From UBA1181 sp045639525 (GTDB taxonomy: Bacteria > Bacteroidota > Bacteroidia > Bacteroidales > Paludibacteraceae), in NCBI GenBank assembly GCA_045639525.1, contig JAZUDI010000028.1:46846-110845 (forward strand): DNA of 64,000 bases. Direction: 5' to 3'. This document shows, in pieces, positions 29,919-37,826 of the stretch. Position 1 is the first letter of the stretch. Each line of letters begins with the position of its first letter. The notes below the pieces were generated by a model that saw nothing but the letters and a program-made list of their open reading frames with translations, was not told the DNA's origin and did not search any database. The position numbers and the translations under genes were made by a program.

Positions 29919-30812
29919 TTAAGCTCTCGGATGAGCAAGTTTGTAATTCTTTTGTAATTGTTCGAAAGTTGTATGCGTATATACCTCCGTCGCAGCCAGA
30001 CTCGAGTGGCCCAACAGCTCCTTGACAGCCTCCAACTCCGCCCCATTGTTCAGCATCGCCGTGGCGAAAGTATGCCGGAGCACATGCGGGCTTCGTTTCG
30101 ACATGGAACTTACTACGGATATGTATTTGTGAACGATTCGATAGACCAGAACAGGATAGAGCGCCTCACCCGTGGGGCGTAAGAAAAAGAAACCCGAACG
30201 GACGGGCACCTCTTTGTCTCGTATGGATAAATATGCCTGCATAGATTGCTTCAACGACTCGCCAAAAGGAACGTAACGTTGTTTGTTACGCTTTCCGTTG
30301 ACGAGCACCGTCTGCGCCTGCAGATCAACATCAGTATCTTTCAGACCGATCAACTCGGAAAGTCGAATGCCTAGTGTATAAAAAGTCTCCATTATGAGTT
30401 CGTCCCTAACGCCCTCGAAACCATCTTCGAACACCTCGGAACTCCCGGACAACATATCCGACATCTCCTCCTCCTTCAGGAAGAAGGGCAATCTCTTCTT
30501 CGTCTTGGGAGCGGTCACCTGCGCCATCGGATTCTTCTTTATCACCCCCTGCTTGCACAAATAGGTGTAAAAAGACTTCAACGTCGAAAGCTTCCTATTC
30601 ACAGACGAAGCGGCCGTACCCGACTCCATCATGGAAACAATCCATTCTCTAACCAAATAAGAATCTACCTTGTCGAGGGAGGACTCCTCCGCCCCGCATC
30701 GCTGCTTCACGAACTTCTCGAATTGCGATAGGTCGGTCTCATAAGAAACAAAAGTATGAGAAGAATAACCCTTCTCATACTTTATATATTGCAGAAATCT
30801 ATCTATCAACAT
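29919..30812 (-). CDS. Tyrosine recombinase, XerC/XerD type
   Basis: A 297-residue site-specific recombinase. It has the N-terminal SAM-like DNA-binding domain (residues 1-90) and the catalytic domain (about 110-297). The catalytic set is complete: R150 (TLGIRLSEL), K174, H243 and R246 (HVLRHTF), H269 (LLGHSS) and the nucleophile Y278. The length and chromosomal place fit a housekeeping Xer enzyme for chromosome dimer resolution rather than a phage integrase. Whether it is XerC or XerD cannot be settled here. It lies 78 bases after rpsU and before hpf, a translation-linked setting. Confidence 0.93.
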   Translation of the reverse strand: MLIDRFLQYIKYEKGYSSHTFVSYETDLSQFEKFVKQRCGAEESSLDKVDSYLVREWIVSMMESGTAASSVNRKLSTLKSFYTYLCKQGVIKKNPMAQVTAPKTKKRLPFFLKEEEMSDMLSGSSEVFEDGFEGVRDELIMETFYTLGIRLSELIGLKDTDVDLQAQTVLVNGKRNKQRYVPFGESLKQSMQAYLSIRDKEVPVRSGFFFLRPTGEALYPVLVYRIVHKYISVVSSMSKRSPHVLRHTFATAMLNNGAELEAVKELLGHSSLAATEVYTHTTFEQLQKNYKLAHPRA

Positions 30813-30890
30813 ACGAAGAAGGTATTGCTTACAAGCTTTGTACGAATGTACGAAACCTTTTTGATATTTGCAACACCTTTGTGGAATTTT

Positions 30891-31082
30891 TTATTCCTCA
30901 GTACGCTTCAATTGTTGTACGTAGATAGCGTGCATCATTTGTTGACGCTTCAACACGGATGGCTTGTCAAATTGTTGTCTCTTGCGCAACTCTTTGATTA
31001 CGCCAGTCTTCTCAAACTTTCTCTTAAATTTCTTCAAGGCTTTCTCAATGTTCTCGCCTTCTTTTACTGGAACTATGATCAT
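30891..31082 (-). CDS. rpsU: 30S ribosomal protein S21
   Basis: A 63-residue basic protein of the small subunit. The sequence MIIVPVKEGENIEKALKKFK, followed by RKFEKTGVIKELRKRQQF, is the family pattern. In Bacteroidota S21 sits near the anti-Shine-Dalgarno region of 16S rRNA and may be linked to the weak use of Shine-Dalgarno sites; this comes from knowledge of the phylum. It is the first gene of the rpsU-xerC-hpf unit and has its own promoter. Confidence 0.98.
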   Translation of the reverse strand: MIIVPVKEGENIEKALKKFKRKFEKTGVIKELRKRQQFDKPSVLKRQQMMHAIYVQQLKRTEE

Positions 31083-31124
31083 AACTATATTTAAAAATTT
31101 ATATTAGTCTTTTTTTAGCGACCG

Positions 31125-31155
31125 CAAAAATAGACAATCTTTTTATATTCCACAA
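31125..31155 (-). promoter_or_regulatory. Promoter of rpsU-xerC-hpf
   Basis: On the minus strand TATTTTTG (31125-31132) matches TAnnTTTG, and TTG (31153-31155) lies 20 bases upstream. The start of transcription would fall near 31118, leaving a leader of about 35 bases. Confidence 0.75.
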
Positions 31156-31192
31156 CCTTTTCCAAAAAGTTTTTTATCCTAAAAACGCGCAA

Positions 31193-31229
31193 CTCCCTTT
31201 ACCATTAGGTTTTTAGCATTAAAAGGGAG
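31193..31229. repeat. Inverted repeat in the rpsU-pepT gap
   Basis: CTCCCTTT at 31193-31200 and AAAGGGAG at 31222-31229 are complementary with a loop of 21 bases. It is upstream of the pepT -7 box and could be a regulator site or a weak hairpin. No function is known. Confidence 0.4.
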
Positions 31230-31270
31230 CTCAACGCAACACATACCACGCTTGTTTCATTCTTTTTTCC

Positions 31271-31277
31271 TATCTTT
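31271..31277 (+). promoter_or_regulatory. Likely -7 box of the pepT operon
   Basis: TATCTTT followed by AC resembles TAnnTTTG with one change at the last base. A TTG about 19 bases upstream could be the -33 part. The leader to the pepT ATG would be about 22 bases. Confidence 0.5.
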
Positions 31278-31304
31278 ACACACCTAATTATAATAAATAC
31301 GCAT

Positions 31305-32525
31305 ATGGAAGCATTGATAAACCGATTCATGAAGTATGTCAAAATAGAGACAACATCAGACGAACAGTGTGACAAAACACCCACGACACAGGGGCAAACG
31401 CACTTCGCGGAGACGCTGAGAGAGGAGTTGACCCGAATCGGAGCGGAGGAGGTCTATCTGGATGAGAACGGTTATCTAATGGCGACCATACCCGCCACAA
31501 CCGACAAAGAGGTTCCCGTCATCGGATTCATCTCCCACATGGACACCAGTCCGGAAGCATCCGGGAAAGACGTCAAGCCTCAGATCGTCAGATTCACAGG
31601 ATCGGACATCGTTATCAATAAGGAGAAGAACATCGTCCTTTCGGTTTCAGACTTCCCCGAAACGGAAAACTACTTAGGTCAAGACGTCATTGTCAGCGAC
31701 GGCACCACCCTACTCGGAGCGGACGACAAAGCGGGCATCGCGGAGATCATGACCATGGCAGAAACACTGCTCACGGACAAATCTATTCCCCACGGAAAGA
31801 TCAGAATAGCCTTCACGCCTGACGAGGAGATCGGACGAGGAGCCGACAAGTTCGACGTGAAGAGGTTTGACGCCGACTGGGCATATACCGTCGACGGTGG
31901 CGTATTGGGAGAAATTCAGTACGAGAACTTCAACGCCGCGGTGGCCGACATCCACATCACCGGACGCAACGTCCACCCAGGCGAAGCGAAAGGAAAGATG
32001 ATCAATGCGGCACGCATCGCTGCCGCCATCCAAAATTCGCTCCCCTTCTCGGAAGTGCCTGAAAGCACAGAGGGACACGAGGGTTTCTTCCATACCGTTG
32101 AGATGAATTGCACCCCGGAGAAGGGACACATGAAGATGATCATCCGAGATCACGACCGCACGAAATTCGAGCACAAAAAGGAGTTGCTGAAAAAGAATTG
32201 CGAAATCATCAACACTCAATATGGATGTGGCGGCATCGAGGTGAAAATCAGGGATCAATACTTCAATATGAAGGAGAAGATCGTGCCCAATATGCACATC
32301 GTGGAGTTAGCCAAAGAGGCGATGCTGAACTGCAACGTCATCCCACAGCCACTTCCGATAAGAGGCGGAACCGACGGAGCGACGCTCTCCTTCATGGGTC
32401 TTCCATGTCCCAACATCTTCACAGGAGGCATGAATTTCCACAGCAGATTCGAATATATACCTATCAACTCGATGATCGCCGCCGTGAATGTATTAACAGA
32501 GATTTGTAGATTGACAGCCAAATAA
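31305..32525 (+). CDS. pepT: Peptidase T (tripeptide aminopeptidase)
   Basis: A 406-residue cytoplasmic M20 metallopeptidase that removes the N-terminal residue of tripeptides. The two-zinc site is recognisable: ISHMDTSPEASG (first His and Asp), GADDKAGIAE (bridging Asp), TPDEEIGRGADKF (catalytic Glu pair), VDGG and, near the end, GGMNFHSRFEYIP (last His). The dimerisation domain is inserted about residues 205-320. The length is normal for PepT. It is followed after seven bases by the radical SAM gene in the same operon, though no common pathway is evident. Confidence 0.97.
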   Translation: MEALINRFMKYVKIETTSDEQCDKTPTTQGQTHFAETLREELTRIGAEEVYLDENGYLMATIPATTDKEVPVIGFISHMDTSPEASGKDVKPQIVRFTGSDIVINKEKNIVLSVSDFPETENYLGQDVIVSDGTTLLGADDKAGIAEIMTMAETLLTDKSIPHGKIRIAFTPDEEIGRGADKFDVKRFDADWAYTVDGGVLGEIQYENFNAAVADIHITGRNVHPGEAKGKMINAARIAAAIQNSLPFSEVPESTEGHEGFFHTVEMNCTPEKGHMKMIIRDHDRTKFEHKKELLKKNCEIINTQYGCGGIEVKIRDQYFNMKEKIVPNMHIVELAKEAMLNCNVIPQPLPIRGGTDGATLSFMGLPCPNIFTGGMNFHSRFEYIPINSMIAAVNVLTEICRLTAK

Positions 32526-32532
32526 GCGAACC

Positions 32533-34326
32533 ATGAAGATCTCATTTTTCACCCCGCCTTTGACGCAACTAAACACCCCCTACCCGGCTACCGCTTATCT
32601 AACAGGCTACCTGCGCGGGAAGGGCTACGAAGTGGCGCAGCACGATTTGGGCATAGAACTCATACATTTAATTTACACGAAGGAGTTTCTCTCCCAACTA
32701 TTCGAGGAGACGGCGGATCTGAAGATGAGCAAAAAGACTCGGAGGGTCTTCGCCTCACACCCCACCTACATCGCCTGCGTGGAGAATGTCATCCGATTCC
32801 TTTCGGGCAAAGACCTCTCCCTATCGGAGCGGATCGCCAACCGGACGCTCCTACCTGAAGGGCCTCGCTTCGACAACATCGGAGACTTGGAATGGGCCTT
32901 CGGCACCAGCGGAACGGTGGACGCGGCCAAACACATCGCAACACTATTCATCGAAGATATCGCAGACTACATCCGAGAGACCACCGACCAGCATTTCGAC
33001 CTCACCAAATATGCGGAGTACATCTCCAACTATGCGCCAACCTTCGACGATATCGAACAGGAGTTGAGAAAGGAGCCATCTCGCCTCGACAAAGTGATGC
33101 TTCAACTTTTCGAAGAGAAGATCACTTCGGACAATCCGTCATTCGTCGGCTTCTCCATTCCATTCCCCGGATGCCTCTACTCGGCGCTGAAATGTGCGCA
33201 ATGGCTTCGCAAGAACCGTCCGGAGATCGTGATCGGTATGGGAGGAGGTTTCGTCAATACGGAATTACGATCCATGAGCGACACCAGCATCTTCCAATAT
33301 GTGGACTACCTCTTTTTCGACGACGGAGAACTTCCTGTCGGAAGAGTCTGTGAACACCTCGAAGGGAAAATCGGTAAGGAGTCATTGGTGCGCACCCTAT
33401 GGTTGGAAGAGGGCGAGATCAAAGGAGAGATCAACTCTTCTGAAAATCTCTCCAAAGAGGAGGACTACACGCCTGACTTCAGGGGGTTGCCCCTCGACAA
33501 ATACTTCTCCCTATCGGAGACACTCAACCCCATGCACCGACTATGGACCAACGGCAAATGGAACAAGATGACCATGGCGCACGGCTGCTATTGGGCGAAA
33601 TGCGCCTTCTGCGACACCTCCCTGGATTATATCAAACGCTACAGCGCCCCTTGCGCCAAGGATTTCGTGGACAAAATGGAGCGGGTAATGGACCAAACAG
33701 GCGAAAGCGGATTCCACTTTGTGGACGAAGCATTGCCACCAAAACTACTGAAAGAGGTGGCCCAGGAGATTCTACAACGCAAACTCATCGTCTCTTACTG
33801 GGGCAACATACGCTTCGACAAATCATTCACACCCGAATTGTGTCAACTGCTTGCGCTCTCCGGCTGCATAGCAGTATCGGGAGGCATAGAGGTGGCATCC
33901 GACCGTCTGCTGAAGTTGATGAACAAAGGGGTGACGGTGGAGCAGGTGATCAATACCACCCGCAATTTGACCGATGCGGGCATCATGGTACACGCCTACC
34001 TCATGTACGGTTTCCCGACGGAGACATACAAGGAGACGCTGGACGCCCTACGCAACATCAAGGATATGTTCCAGAATGGATATTTGCAATCCGCCCACTG
34101 GCACAGATATGCCATGACCGCCCACAGTCCTTCGGGAAAGAATCCGGAGCAGTATGGTGTGAAGCGAAGCGACTCCGCGCCTAATCCATTCTGCAACAAC
34201 GAGATAGACTACGACTACGAATTCGATTATGACTTAGACAAAGTGGGAGCGGGGCTCTCCCATGCCACCTACAACTACATGCATGGATTGGGATTCGAGA
34301 TTCCACTGAAAAATTGGTTCAAGTAG
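32533..34326 (+). CDS. B12-binding-type radical SAM protein
   Basis: A 597-residue protein. The N-terminal region (about 1-290) begins KISFFTPPLTQLNTPYPATA and looks like a cobalamin-binding domain of the BchE type (GFSIPFPGCLYSALKCAQWL). The radical SAM core (about 340-540) has its cluster cysteines at C352, C357 and C360, that is CX4CX2C instead of the usual CX3CX2C. Downstream motifs are present: FVDEALPP, SGGIEVASDRLLKLMNKG and AYLMYGFPTET. The substrate is unknown; methylation or rearrangement chemistry would be typical of relatives. It is cotranscribed with pepT. Confidence 0.85.
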   Translation: MKISFFTPPLTQLNTPYPATAYLTGYLRGKGYEVAQHDLGIELIHLIYTKEFLSQLFEETADLKMSKKTRRVFASHPTYIACVENVIRFLSGKDLSLSERIANRTLLPEGPRFDNIGDLEWAFGTSGTVDAAKHIATLFIEDIADYIRETTDQHFDLTKYAEYISNYAPTFDDIEQELRKEPSRLDKVMLQLFEEKITSDNPSFVGFSIPFPGCLYSALKCAQWLRKNRPEIVIGMGGGFVNTELRSMSDTSIFQYVDYLFFDDGELPVGRVCEHLEGKIGKESLVRTLWLEEGEIKGEINSSENLSKEEDYTPDFRGLPLDKYFSLSETLNPMHRLWTNGKWNKMTMAHGCYWAKCAFCDTSLDYIKRYSAPCAKDFVDKMERVMDQTGESGFHFVDEALPPKLLKEVAQEILQRKLIVSYWGNIRFDKSFTPELCQLLALSGCIAVSGGIEVASDRLLKLMNKGVTVEQVINTTRNLTDAGIMVHAYLMYGFPTETYKETLDALRNIKDMFQNGYLQSAHWHRYAMTAHSPSGKNPEQYGVKRSDSAPNPFCNNEIDYDYEFDYDLDKVGAGLSHATYNYMHGLGFEIPLKNWFK

Positions 34327-34343
34327 GATTTGGCTGAATTTTA

Positions 34344-34351
34344 TATCTTTG
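34344..34351 (+). promoter_or_regulatory. -7 box before the transporter pair
   Basis: TATCTTTG is a full match to TAnnTTTG, 22 bases before the transporter ATG. A TTTG upstream (34329-34332) is too close to serve as the -33 box, so that part is unclear. Confidence 0.55.
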
Positions 34352-34373
34352 CATCAAATTACAGTTATTAGAA

Positions 34374-36020
34374 ATGGCTCAAAACAAAGCGCAGAACGAG
34401 AATTGGGGATCAAGAGTAGGCATGATTTTAGCGATGGCGGGAAGCGCCGTCGGCTTGGGTAATTTCCTACGGTTCCCTATCCAAGCGATCCAAAACGGAG
34501 GAGGCACATTCATCATCCCTTACATCATATCGTTTGTCCTATTGGGACTGCCATTGGTCATGGTGGAATGGTCAACCGGCAAATTCGGAGGCCTTCACGG
34601 CCACCACTCTACCCCCATGATCCTCCAACGGCTTGACCATCATAAAATTTGGAGATATATGGGTTCGCTCGGAATCTTCTCCAGCATCGTCATCTGCTCT
34701 TACTACTGTTTCATAGAGAGTTGGATCCTCTCCTATACGGTCCACTCCCTCATCGGAACATTCAGTGGCATGACGGAGCAAGAGACCTCCGCGTTCTTCG
34801 ACACCTACCTCAAACTTGAGGAATCAACTTTCGGCATTCCATACGACACATTTCTCAGTTTCGTCGTATGCTTAGCGCTGAATGTCTACATCTTAAGCAA
34901 CGGAATCGCCAAGGGCATTGAGCGAGTGGCCAAAATCTGCATGCCGTTGTTACTTCTTTTCGGGCTATTCCTCGTTTACAAGGCATATACTATCAAAGCA
35001 GGAGATCATGGAGCAGTTTGCGACGGAACGGAGGCGATCGCCTTTCTATGGACACCGCCAGCATTCGACTCTTTGCTCAACCCTAAAGTTTGGTTAGCCG
35101 CCTCTGGGCAGGTGTTTTTCACCCTTTCACTGGGCATGGGCGCCATCCAAACCTACTCATCTTATTTAAAAAGAGAGGAGGACATTGCGCTCAGTTCGAT
35201 GACGGCCGCCTTCACCAACGAGTTTACGGAGATCATCATCGGCAGCTCCATCATCATCCCTATCGCCATAGGCTACTTCGGGGTGGACAATGTCGTTGAG
35301 TTGACGCAACGAGGCGGTTTCGGCCTTGGATTCAGAACCATGCCCTACCTATTCGGGCAATGGGGAGATCTCCTTTCCGCATTGGCGGGACTCGCCTTCT
35401 TCGGATTGCTATTTTTCGCATCCATCACTTCGGCGCTATCCATTTCGCAACCTTTCGTAGCCTTCCTTTCCGAAAGCTACCAATGGTCACAAAAAACCAC
35501 CTCCTATGTCATCGGAATCTTGCTCTTCTTCTTGGCGTTACCCTGCATTCTATTTTTTGAGAATGGAGTATTCGACCAATACGACTTTTGGGCAGGAACC
35601 GTCGCGTTATTCTTCTTCGGCATGGTGGAAGTGATTGTATTCTCTTGGGTAATGGGTGTGGAAAAAGGTTGGAAGATGATCAACCACCAAGCGGACATCC
35701 AGATCCCAAAATTCTTCAAGTTCGTCTTGAAATACATCACCCCGACGATGCTTATCACCATCTTCTTGGCAGCTATGTTCAAGCCCCAAAATGACGATTG
35801 GAGCTTATTGAGTTTCAAGGGATGGCCGTTGGACGACTCCGCCATCGTCGCGGAATTAATGCACCAAGGCATGAACCCGAACGATCCGAACATCGCCTAC
35901 ATTGACGGCGCCAGAATGTTTTTGGTTGCTTTTCTAGCCCTGATTTGCGGCCTTATCTGGCATGCGTCCCGCATCAGGGAACAACGAATCTTGAAACAAA
36001 GAAAGGAGGCACAACAATGA
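34374..36020 (+). CDS. Sodium-dependent amino acid transporter, NSS family (MetP-like)
   Basis: A 548-residue inner-membrane symporter with about 11-12 hydrophobic segments. The NSS signature stands at the N-terminus (GSAVGLGNFLRFPIQAIQNG, then GGTFIIPYI), which builds the sodium and substrate site. The C-terminal end is charged and cytoplasmic (RILKQRKEAQQ). Its stop overlaps the start of the small MetS-like gene (ATGA), as in MetPS systems for methionine and alanine uptake in Actinobacteria. The substrate here is inferred from that pairing only. There is no regulatory site besides the -7 box. Confidence 0.92.
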   Translation: MAQNKAQNENWGSRVGMILAMAGSAVGLGNFLRFPIQAIQNGGGTFIIPYIISFVLLGLPLVMVEWSTGKFGGLHGHHSTPMILQRLDHHKIWRYMGSLGIFSSIVICSYYCFIESWILSYTVHSLIGTFSGMTEQETSAFFDTYLKLEESTFGIPYDTFLSFVVCLALNVYILSNGIAKGIERVAKICMPLLLLFGLFLVYKAYTIKAGDHGAVCDGTEAIAFLWTPPAFDSLLNPKVWLAASGQVFFTLSLGMGAIQTYSSYLKREEDIALSSMTAAFTNEFTEIIIGSSIIIPIAIGYFGVDNVVELTQRGGFGLGFRTMPYLFGQWGDLLSALAGLAFFGLLFFASITSALSISQPFVAFLSESYQWSQKTTSYVIGILLFFLALPCILFFENGVFDQYDFWAGTVALFFFGMVEVIVFSWVMGVEKGWKMINHQADIQIPKFFKFVLKYITPTMLITIFLAAMFKPQNDDWSLLSFKGWPLDDSAIVAELMHQGMNPNDPNIAYIDGARMFLVAFLALICGLIWHASRIREQRILKQRKEAQQ

Positions 36021-36148
36021 ACACTTCACTCATATTTATGCTTGCCGTACAAGGCACCGTCACCATCATCACAGCCATTCTTTACTACAAGATATTAACG
36101 ACAGGAAAGAAGAAAAAAAAGGAGGCCGAAGAGGCCTCCAAGAAATAG
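36017..36148 (+). CDS. MetS-like small subunit of NSS transporter
   Basis: A 43-residue protein (MNTSLIFMLAVQGTVTIITA, then ILYYKILTTG and a lysine-rich tail). The ATG overlaps the transporter stop by four bases (ATGA), which implies translational coupling. One membrane helix covers about residues 5-27, and the tail KKKKKEAEEASKK is cytoplasmic. Size, position and topology match the small subunit of MetPS importers. The DNA of the tail also forms the terminator of the gene coming from the other side (36113-36139). The family call rests on context and pattern. Confidence 0.85.
   Translation: MNTSLIFMLAVQGTVTIITAILYYKILTTGKKKKKEAEEASKK
36113..36139 (-). terminator. Terminator of the minus-strand barrel gene, inside the MetS-like gene
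   Basis: GGAGGCC (36121-36127) and GGCCTCC (36133-36139) form a seven-pair GC-rich stem with a five-base loop. On the minus strand it is followed by eight T (36113-36120). It stands 16 bases after the stop of the gene ending at 36155 and is wholly within the coding sequence of the small plus-strand gene. Confidence 0.85.
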
Positions 36149-36154
36149 GTTAAA

Positions 36155-36820
36155 TTACTTGTCGTACGACTGCACCACCACCACATCCGAAAAGGTGTAT
36201 CTAAAACCCAAGGATATAATATTGTTACGGAAGCGCCCATGGAATCCACGCTCATCCGCATTCACCAAATCGAAGGTATAACGGTAGGCGGCCAAGACTT
36301 TCCAATTCTCATTGATCCTATAACCGAACTCCGCGCCGAGTGACATGTCGAAGGAGTGGTTCATCTCCTTGTTGTCCAACTCATAGCGGTGGAAGTCCGC
36401 ATCGTTGTAATGCAAAACAGGTGTCCGTTGGCCTATATAGAAATCGCCTTGAATACCATAGGTCAATCCCAACCAAAAATTCGAAATAGGGATACGATAG
36501 GTCAACGAGACTGCTGGAGAGAAGTAATGGAAACGACAAGCGTCTGGCTTCTCCCCCTCCCACAACTCGGTCGGTTCCAATTGGTAGCGCTTTGTGAAGA
36601 AAGAGGCTCCCATACTCACATTCCACTGTGATTTCGATCCAAAATTATAGCCAGCCACTATTTCCGGCAAGAAAGTAGCGGACCGTTTCACCATAAAATT
36701 AGGCTCATCCGCCCTATTCGACCGGCTGATGAGCGCACCTATATCGGCACCGACTTCCCACTCCGCAAAAGCCACCATCGGCAGCAACAAGGCCAACAAA
36801 AGATTGATTACTCGTCTCAT
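36155..36820 (-). CDS. Outer-membrane beta-barrel protein
   Basis: About 221 residues from the ATG at 36820. An upstream GTG would overlap the preceding gene and gives a poorer start. The signal peptide is MRRVINLLLALLLPMVAFA. The mature part alternates polar and aromatic residues in about eight strands (for example WNVSMGASFFTKRY, FWLGLTYGIQGDFYIG, FRNNIISLGFRYTFS), typical of a small OmpW/OmpA-type barrel. No further domain is seen. It follows the LD-carboxypeptidase gene closely and likely shares its transcript. The function is unknown. Confidence 0.8.
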   Translation of the reverse strand: MRRVINLLLALLLPMVAFAEWEVGADIGALISRSNRADEPNFMVKRSATFLPEIVAGYNFGSKSQWNVSMGASFFTKRYQLEPTELWEGEKPDACRFHYFSPAVSLTYRIPISNFWLGLTYGIQGDFYIGQRTPVLHYNDADFHRYELDNKEMNHSFDMSLGAEFGYRINENWKVLAAYRYTFDLVNADERGFHGRFRNNIISLGFRYTFSDVVVVQSYDK

Positions 36821-36828
36821 ATCCTTCA

Positions 36829-37749
36829 CTATTTTTTACAACGTTTTGACTCTTTCGCAAGAGAGAGGGTTCCTCCTTGCCCGTTTACGGACAGGGTGTA
36901 GGCTGCGCCCTCCACCACCGGCCAATTGAATCCTTCGTGTCCGACTGGGACGCCAAACAACACCGGATAATCGTATCCAGCCACAGCGTCGGCGATCACC
37001 TTCTCCGCGGAAATCAAGGTGTCATCCTCCGGAATGTCGGAGAAACAACCCACCACGAGGCCGGCCAAGTCTTTCAGTTTACCACCCAACCGTAAATTGT
37101 TCATCATACGGTCGATATGGTACATACGTTCGCATAGGTCCTCAATAAAAAGGATCTTCCCCGCAGTATCCACATCCAATGGTGTACCGCGCATCGCGTA
37201 CAAAAGCGAGAGGTTTCCTCCGGTAATAGGGGCGGTCACCTCTCCGTTGCGGTTATACGGAGAGGTTTCCGTCACCTCACATTTCATCTCTTTTCCCTTC
37301 AACATATTGCAGAGGGCCTTTGCGGAATCGCTGTTAGTAGCCAAAGCGCGGCACATCGCCCCATGCACGGAGGCATAGCCATTTTGTTGGAACAACGCGT
37401 GCAAAGCGGTGACATCGCTGAATCCAATCAACCACTTCGGGCGTTGGGCGAAGGCGTTGAAATTCAGTTTGTCAACGATACGCAAGCATCCATAGCCACC
37501 TCTCGCGCAAAGAATCGCCGCCACAGTAGGATCATCCATCGCCTGCTGTAAATCGGCCAGACGATCTTCGTCGGTAGCGGAAAATCTACCCACCTTCCCT
37601 TTTGCGGTGAAACCCACCTGCGGAACGAATCCCCACTTGTGAAGGCGAGCGATCGCACCATCGATTAATTCAGGATCAACAGGGCCTGCAGGCGCTACAA
37701 TCGCCACCTTATCACCCTTTTTCAGATATTGAGGTTTTGTGATATTCAT
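36829..37749 (-). CDS. Muramoyltetrapeptide LD-carboxypeptidase (peptidase family S66)
   Basis: A 306-residue serine peptidase that cuts the bond between meso-diaminopimelate and D-alanine of recycled murein tetrapeptides in the cytoplasm. The catalytic triad can be placed: S111 in WLIGFSDVTALH, E203 in ILFIEDLCERMYHID, and H271 in VPVGHEGFNWP. The N-terminal KKGDKVAIVAPAGPVDP is typical. Relatives that export microcin-type peptides are similar, but the context does not favour this. It sits between the lamin-tail gene and the barrel gene on the same strand. Confidence 0.93.
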   Translation of the reverse strand: MNITKPQYLKKGDKVAIVAPAGPVDPELIDGAIARLHKWGFVPQVGFTAKGKVGRFSATDEDRLADLQQAMDDPTVAAILCARGGYGCLRIVDKLNFNAFAQRPKWLIGFSDVTALHALFQQNGYASVHGAMCRALATNSDSAKALCNMLKGKEMKCEVTETSPYNRNGEVTAPITGGNLSLLYAMRGTPLDVDTAGKILFIEDLCERMYHIDRMMNNLRLGGKLKDLAGLVVGCFSDIPEDDTLISAEKVIADAVAGYDYPVLFGVPVGHEGFNWPVVEGAAYTLSVNGQGGTLSLAKESKRCKK

Positions 37750-37770
37750 ATTGTCTCTTCAATTTTCTTA

Positions 37771-37778
37771 CAAATTTA
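37771..37778 (-). promoter_or_regulatory. Possible -7 box before the LD-carboxypeptidase gene
   Basis: TAAATTTG on the minus strand fits TAnnTTTG and lies about 20 bases before the ATG. No clear -33 box is seen. Confidence 0.4.
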
Positions 37779-37800
37779 ATTGTAAAATTTTATGTAAATA

Positions 37801-37822
37801 ACGAAAAAGAAGAGTTTTTCGT
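37801..37822 (-). terminator. Weak hairpin after the lamin-tail gene
   Basis: ACGAAAAA (37801-37808) and TTTTTCGT (37815-37822) pair over eight bases. A true T-run is missing, so this is a possible weak terminator. Confidence 0.4.
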
Positions 37823-37826
37823 ATGA

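Noticed and set aside
29919..30812. Phage or island integrase
   Set aside because: The enzyme lies in a housekeeping unit with rpsU and hpf, has standard Xer length, and there is no attachment repeat or phage gene near it.
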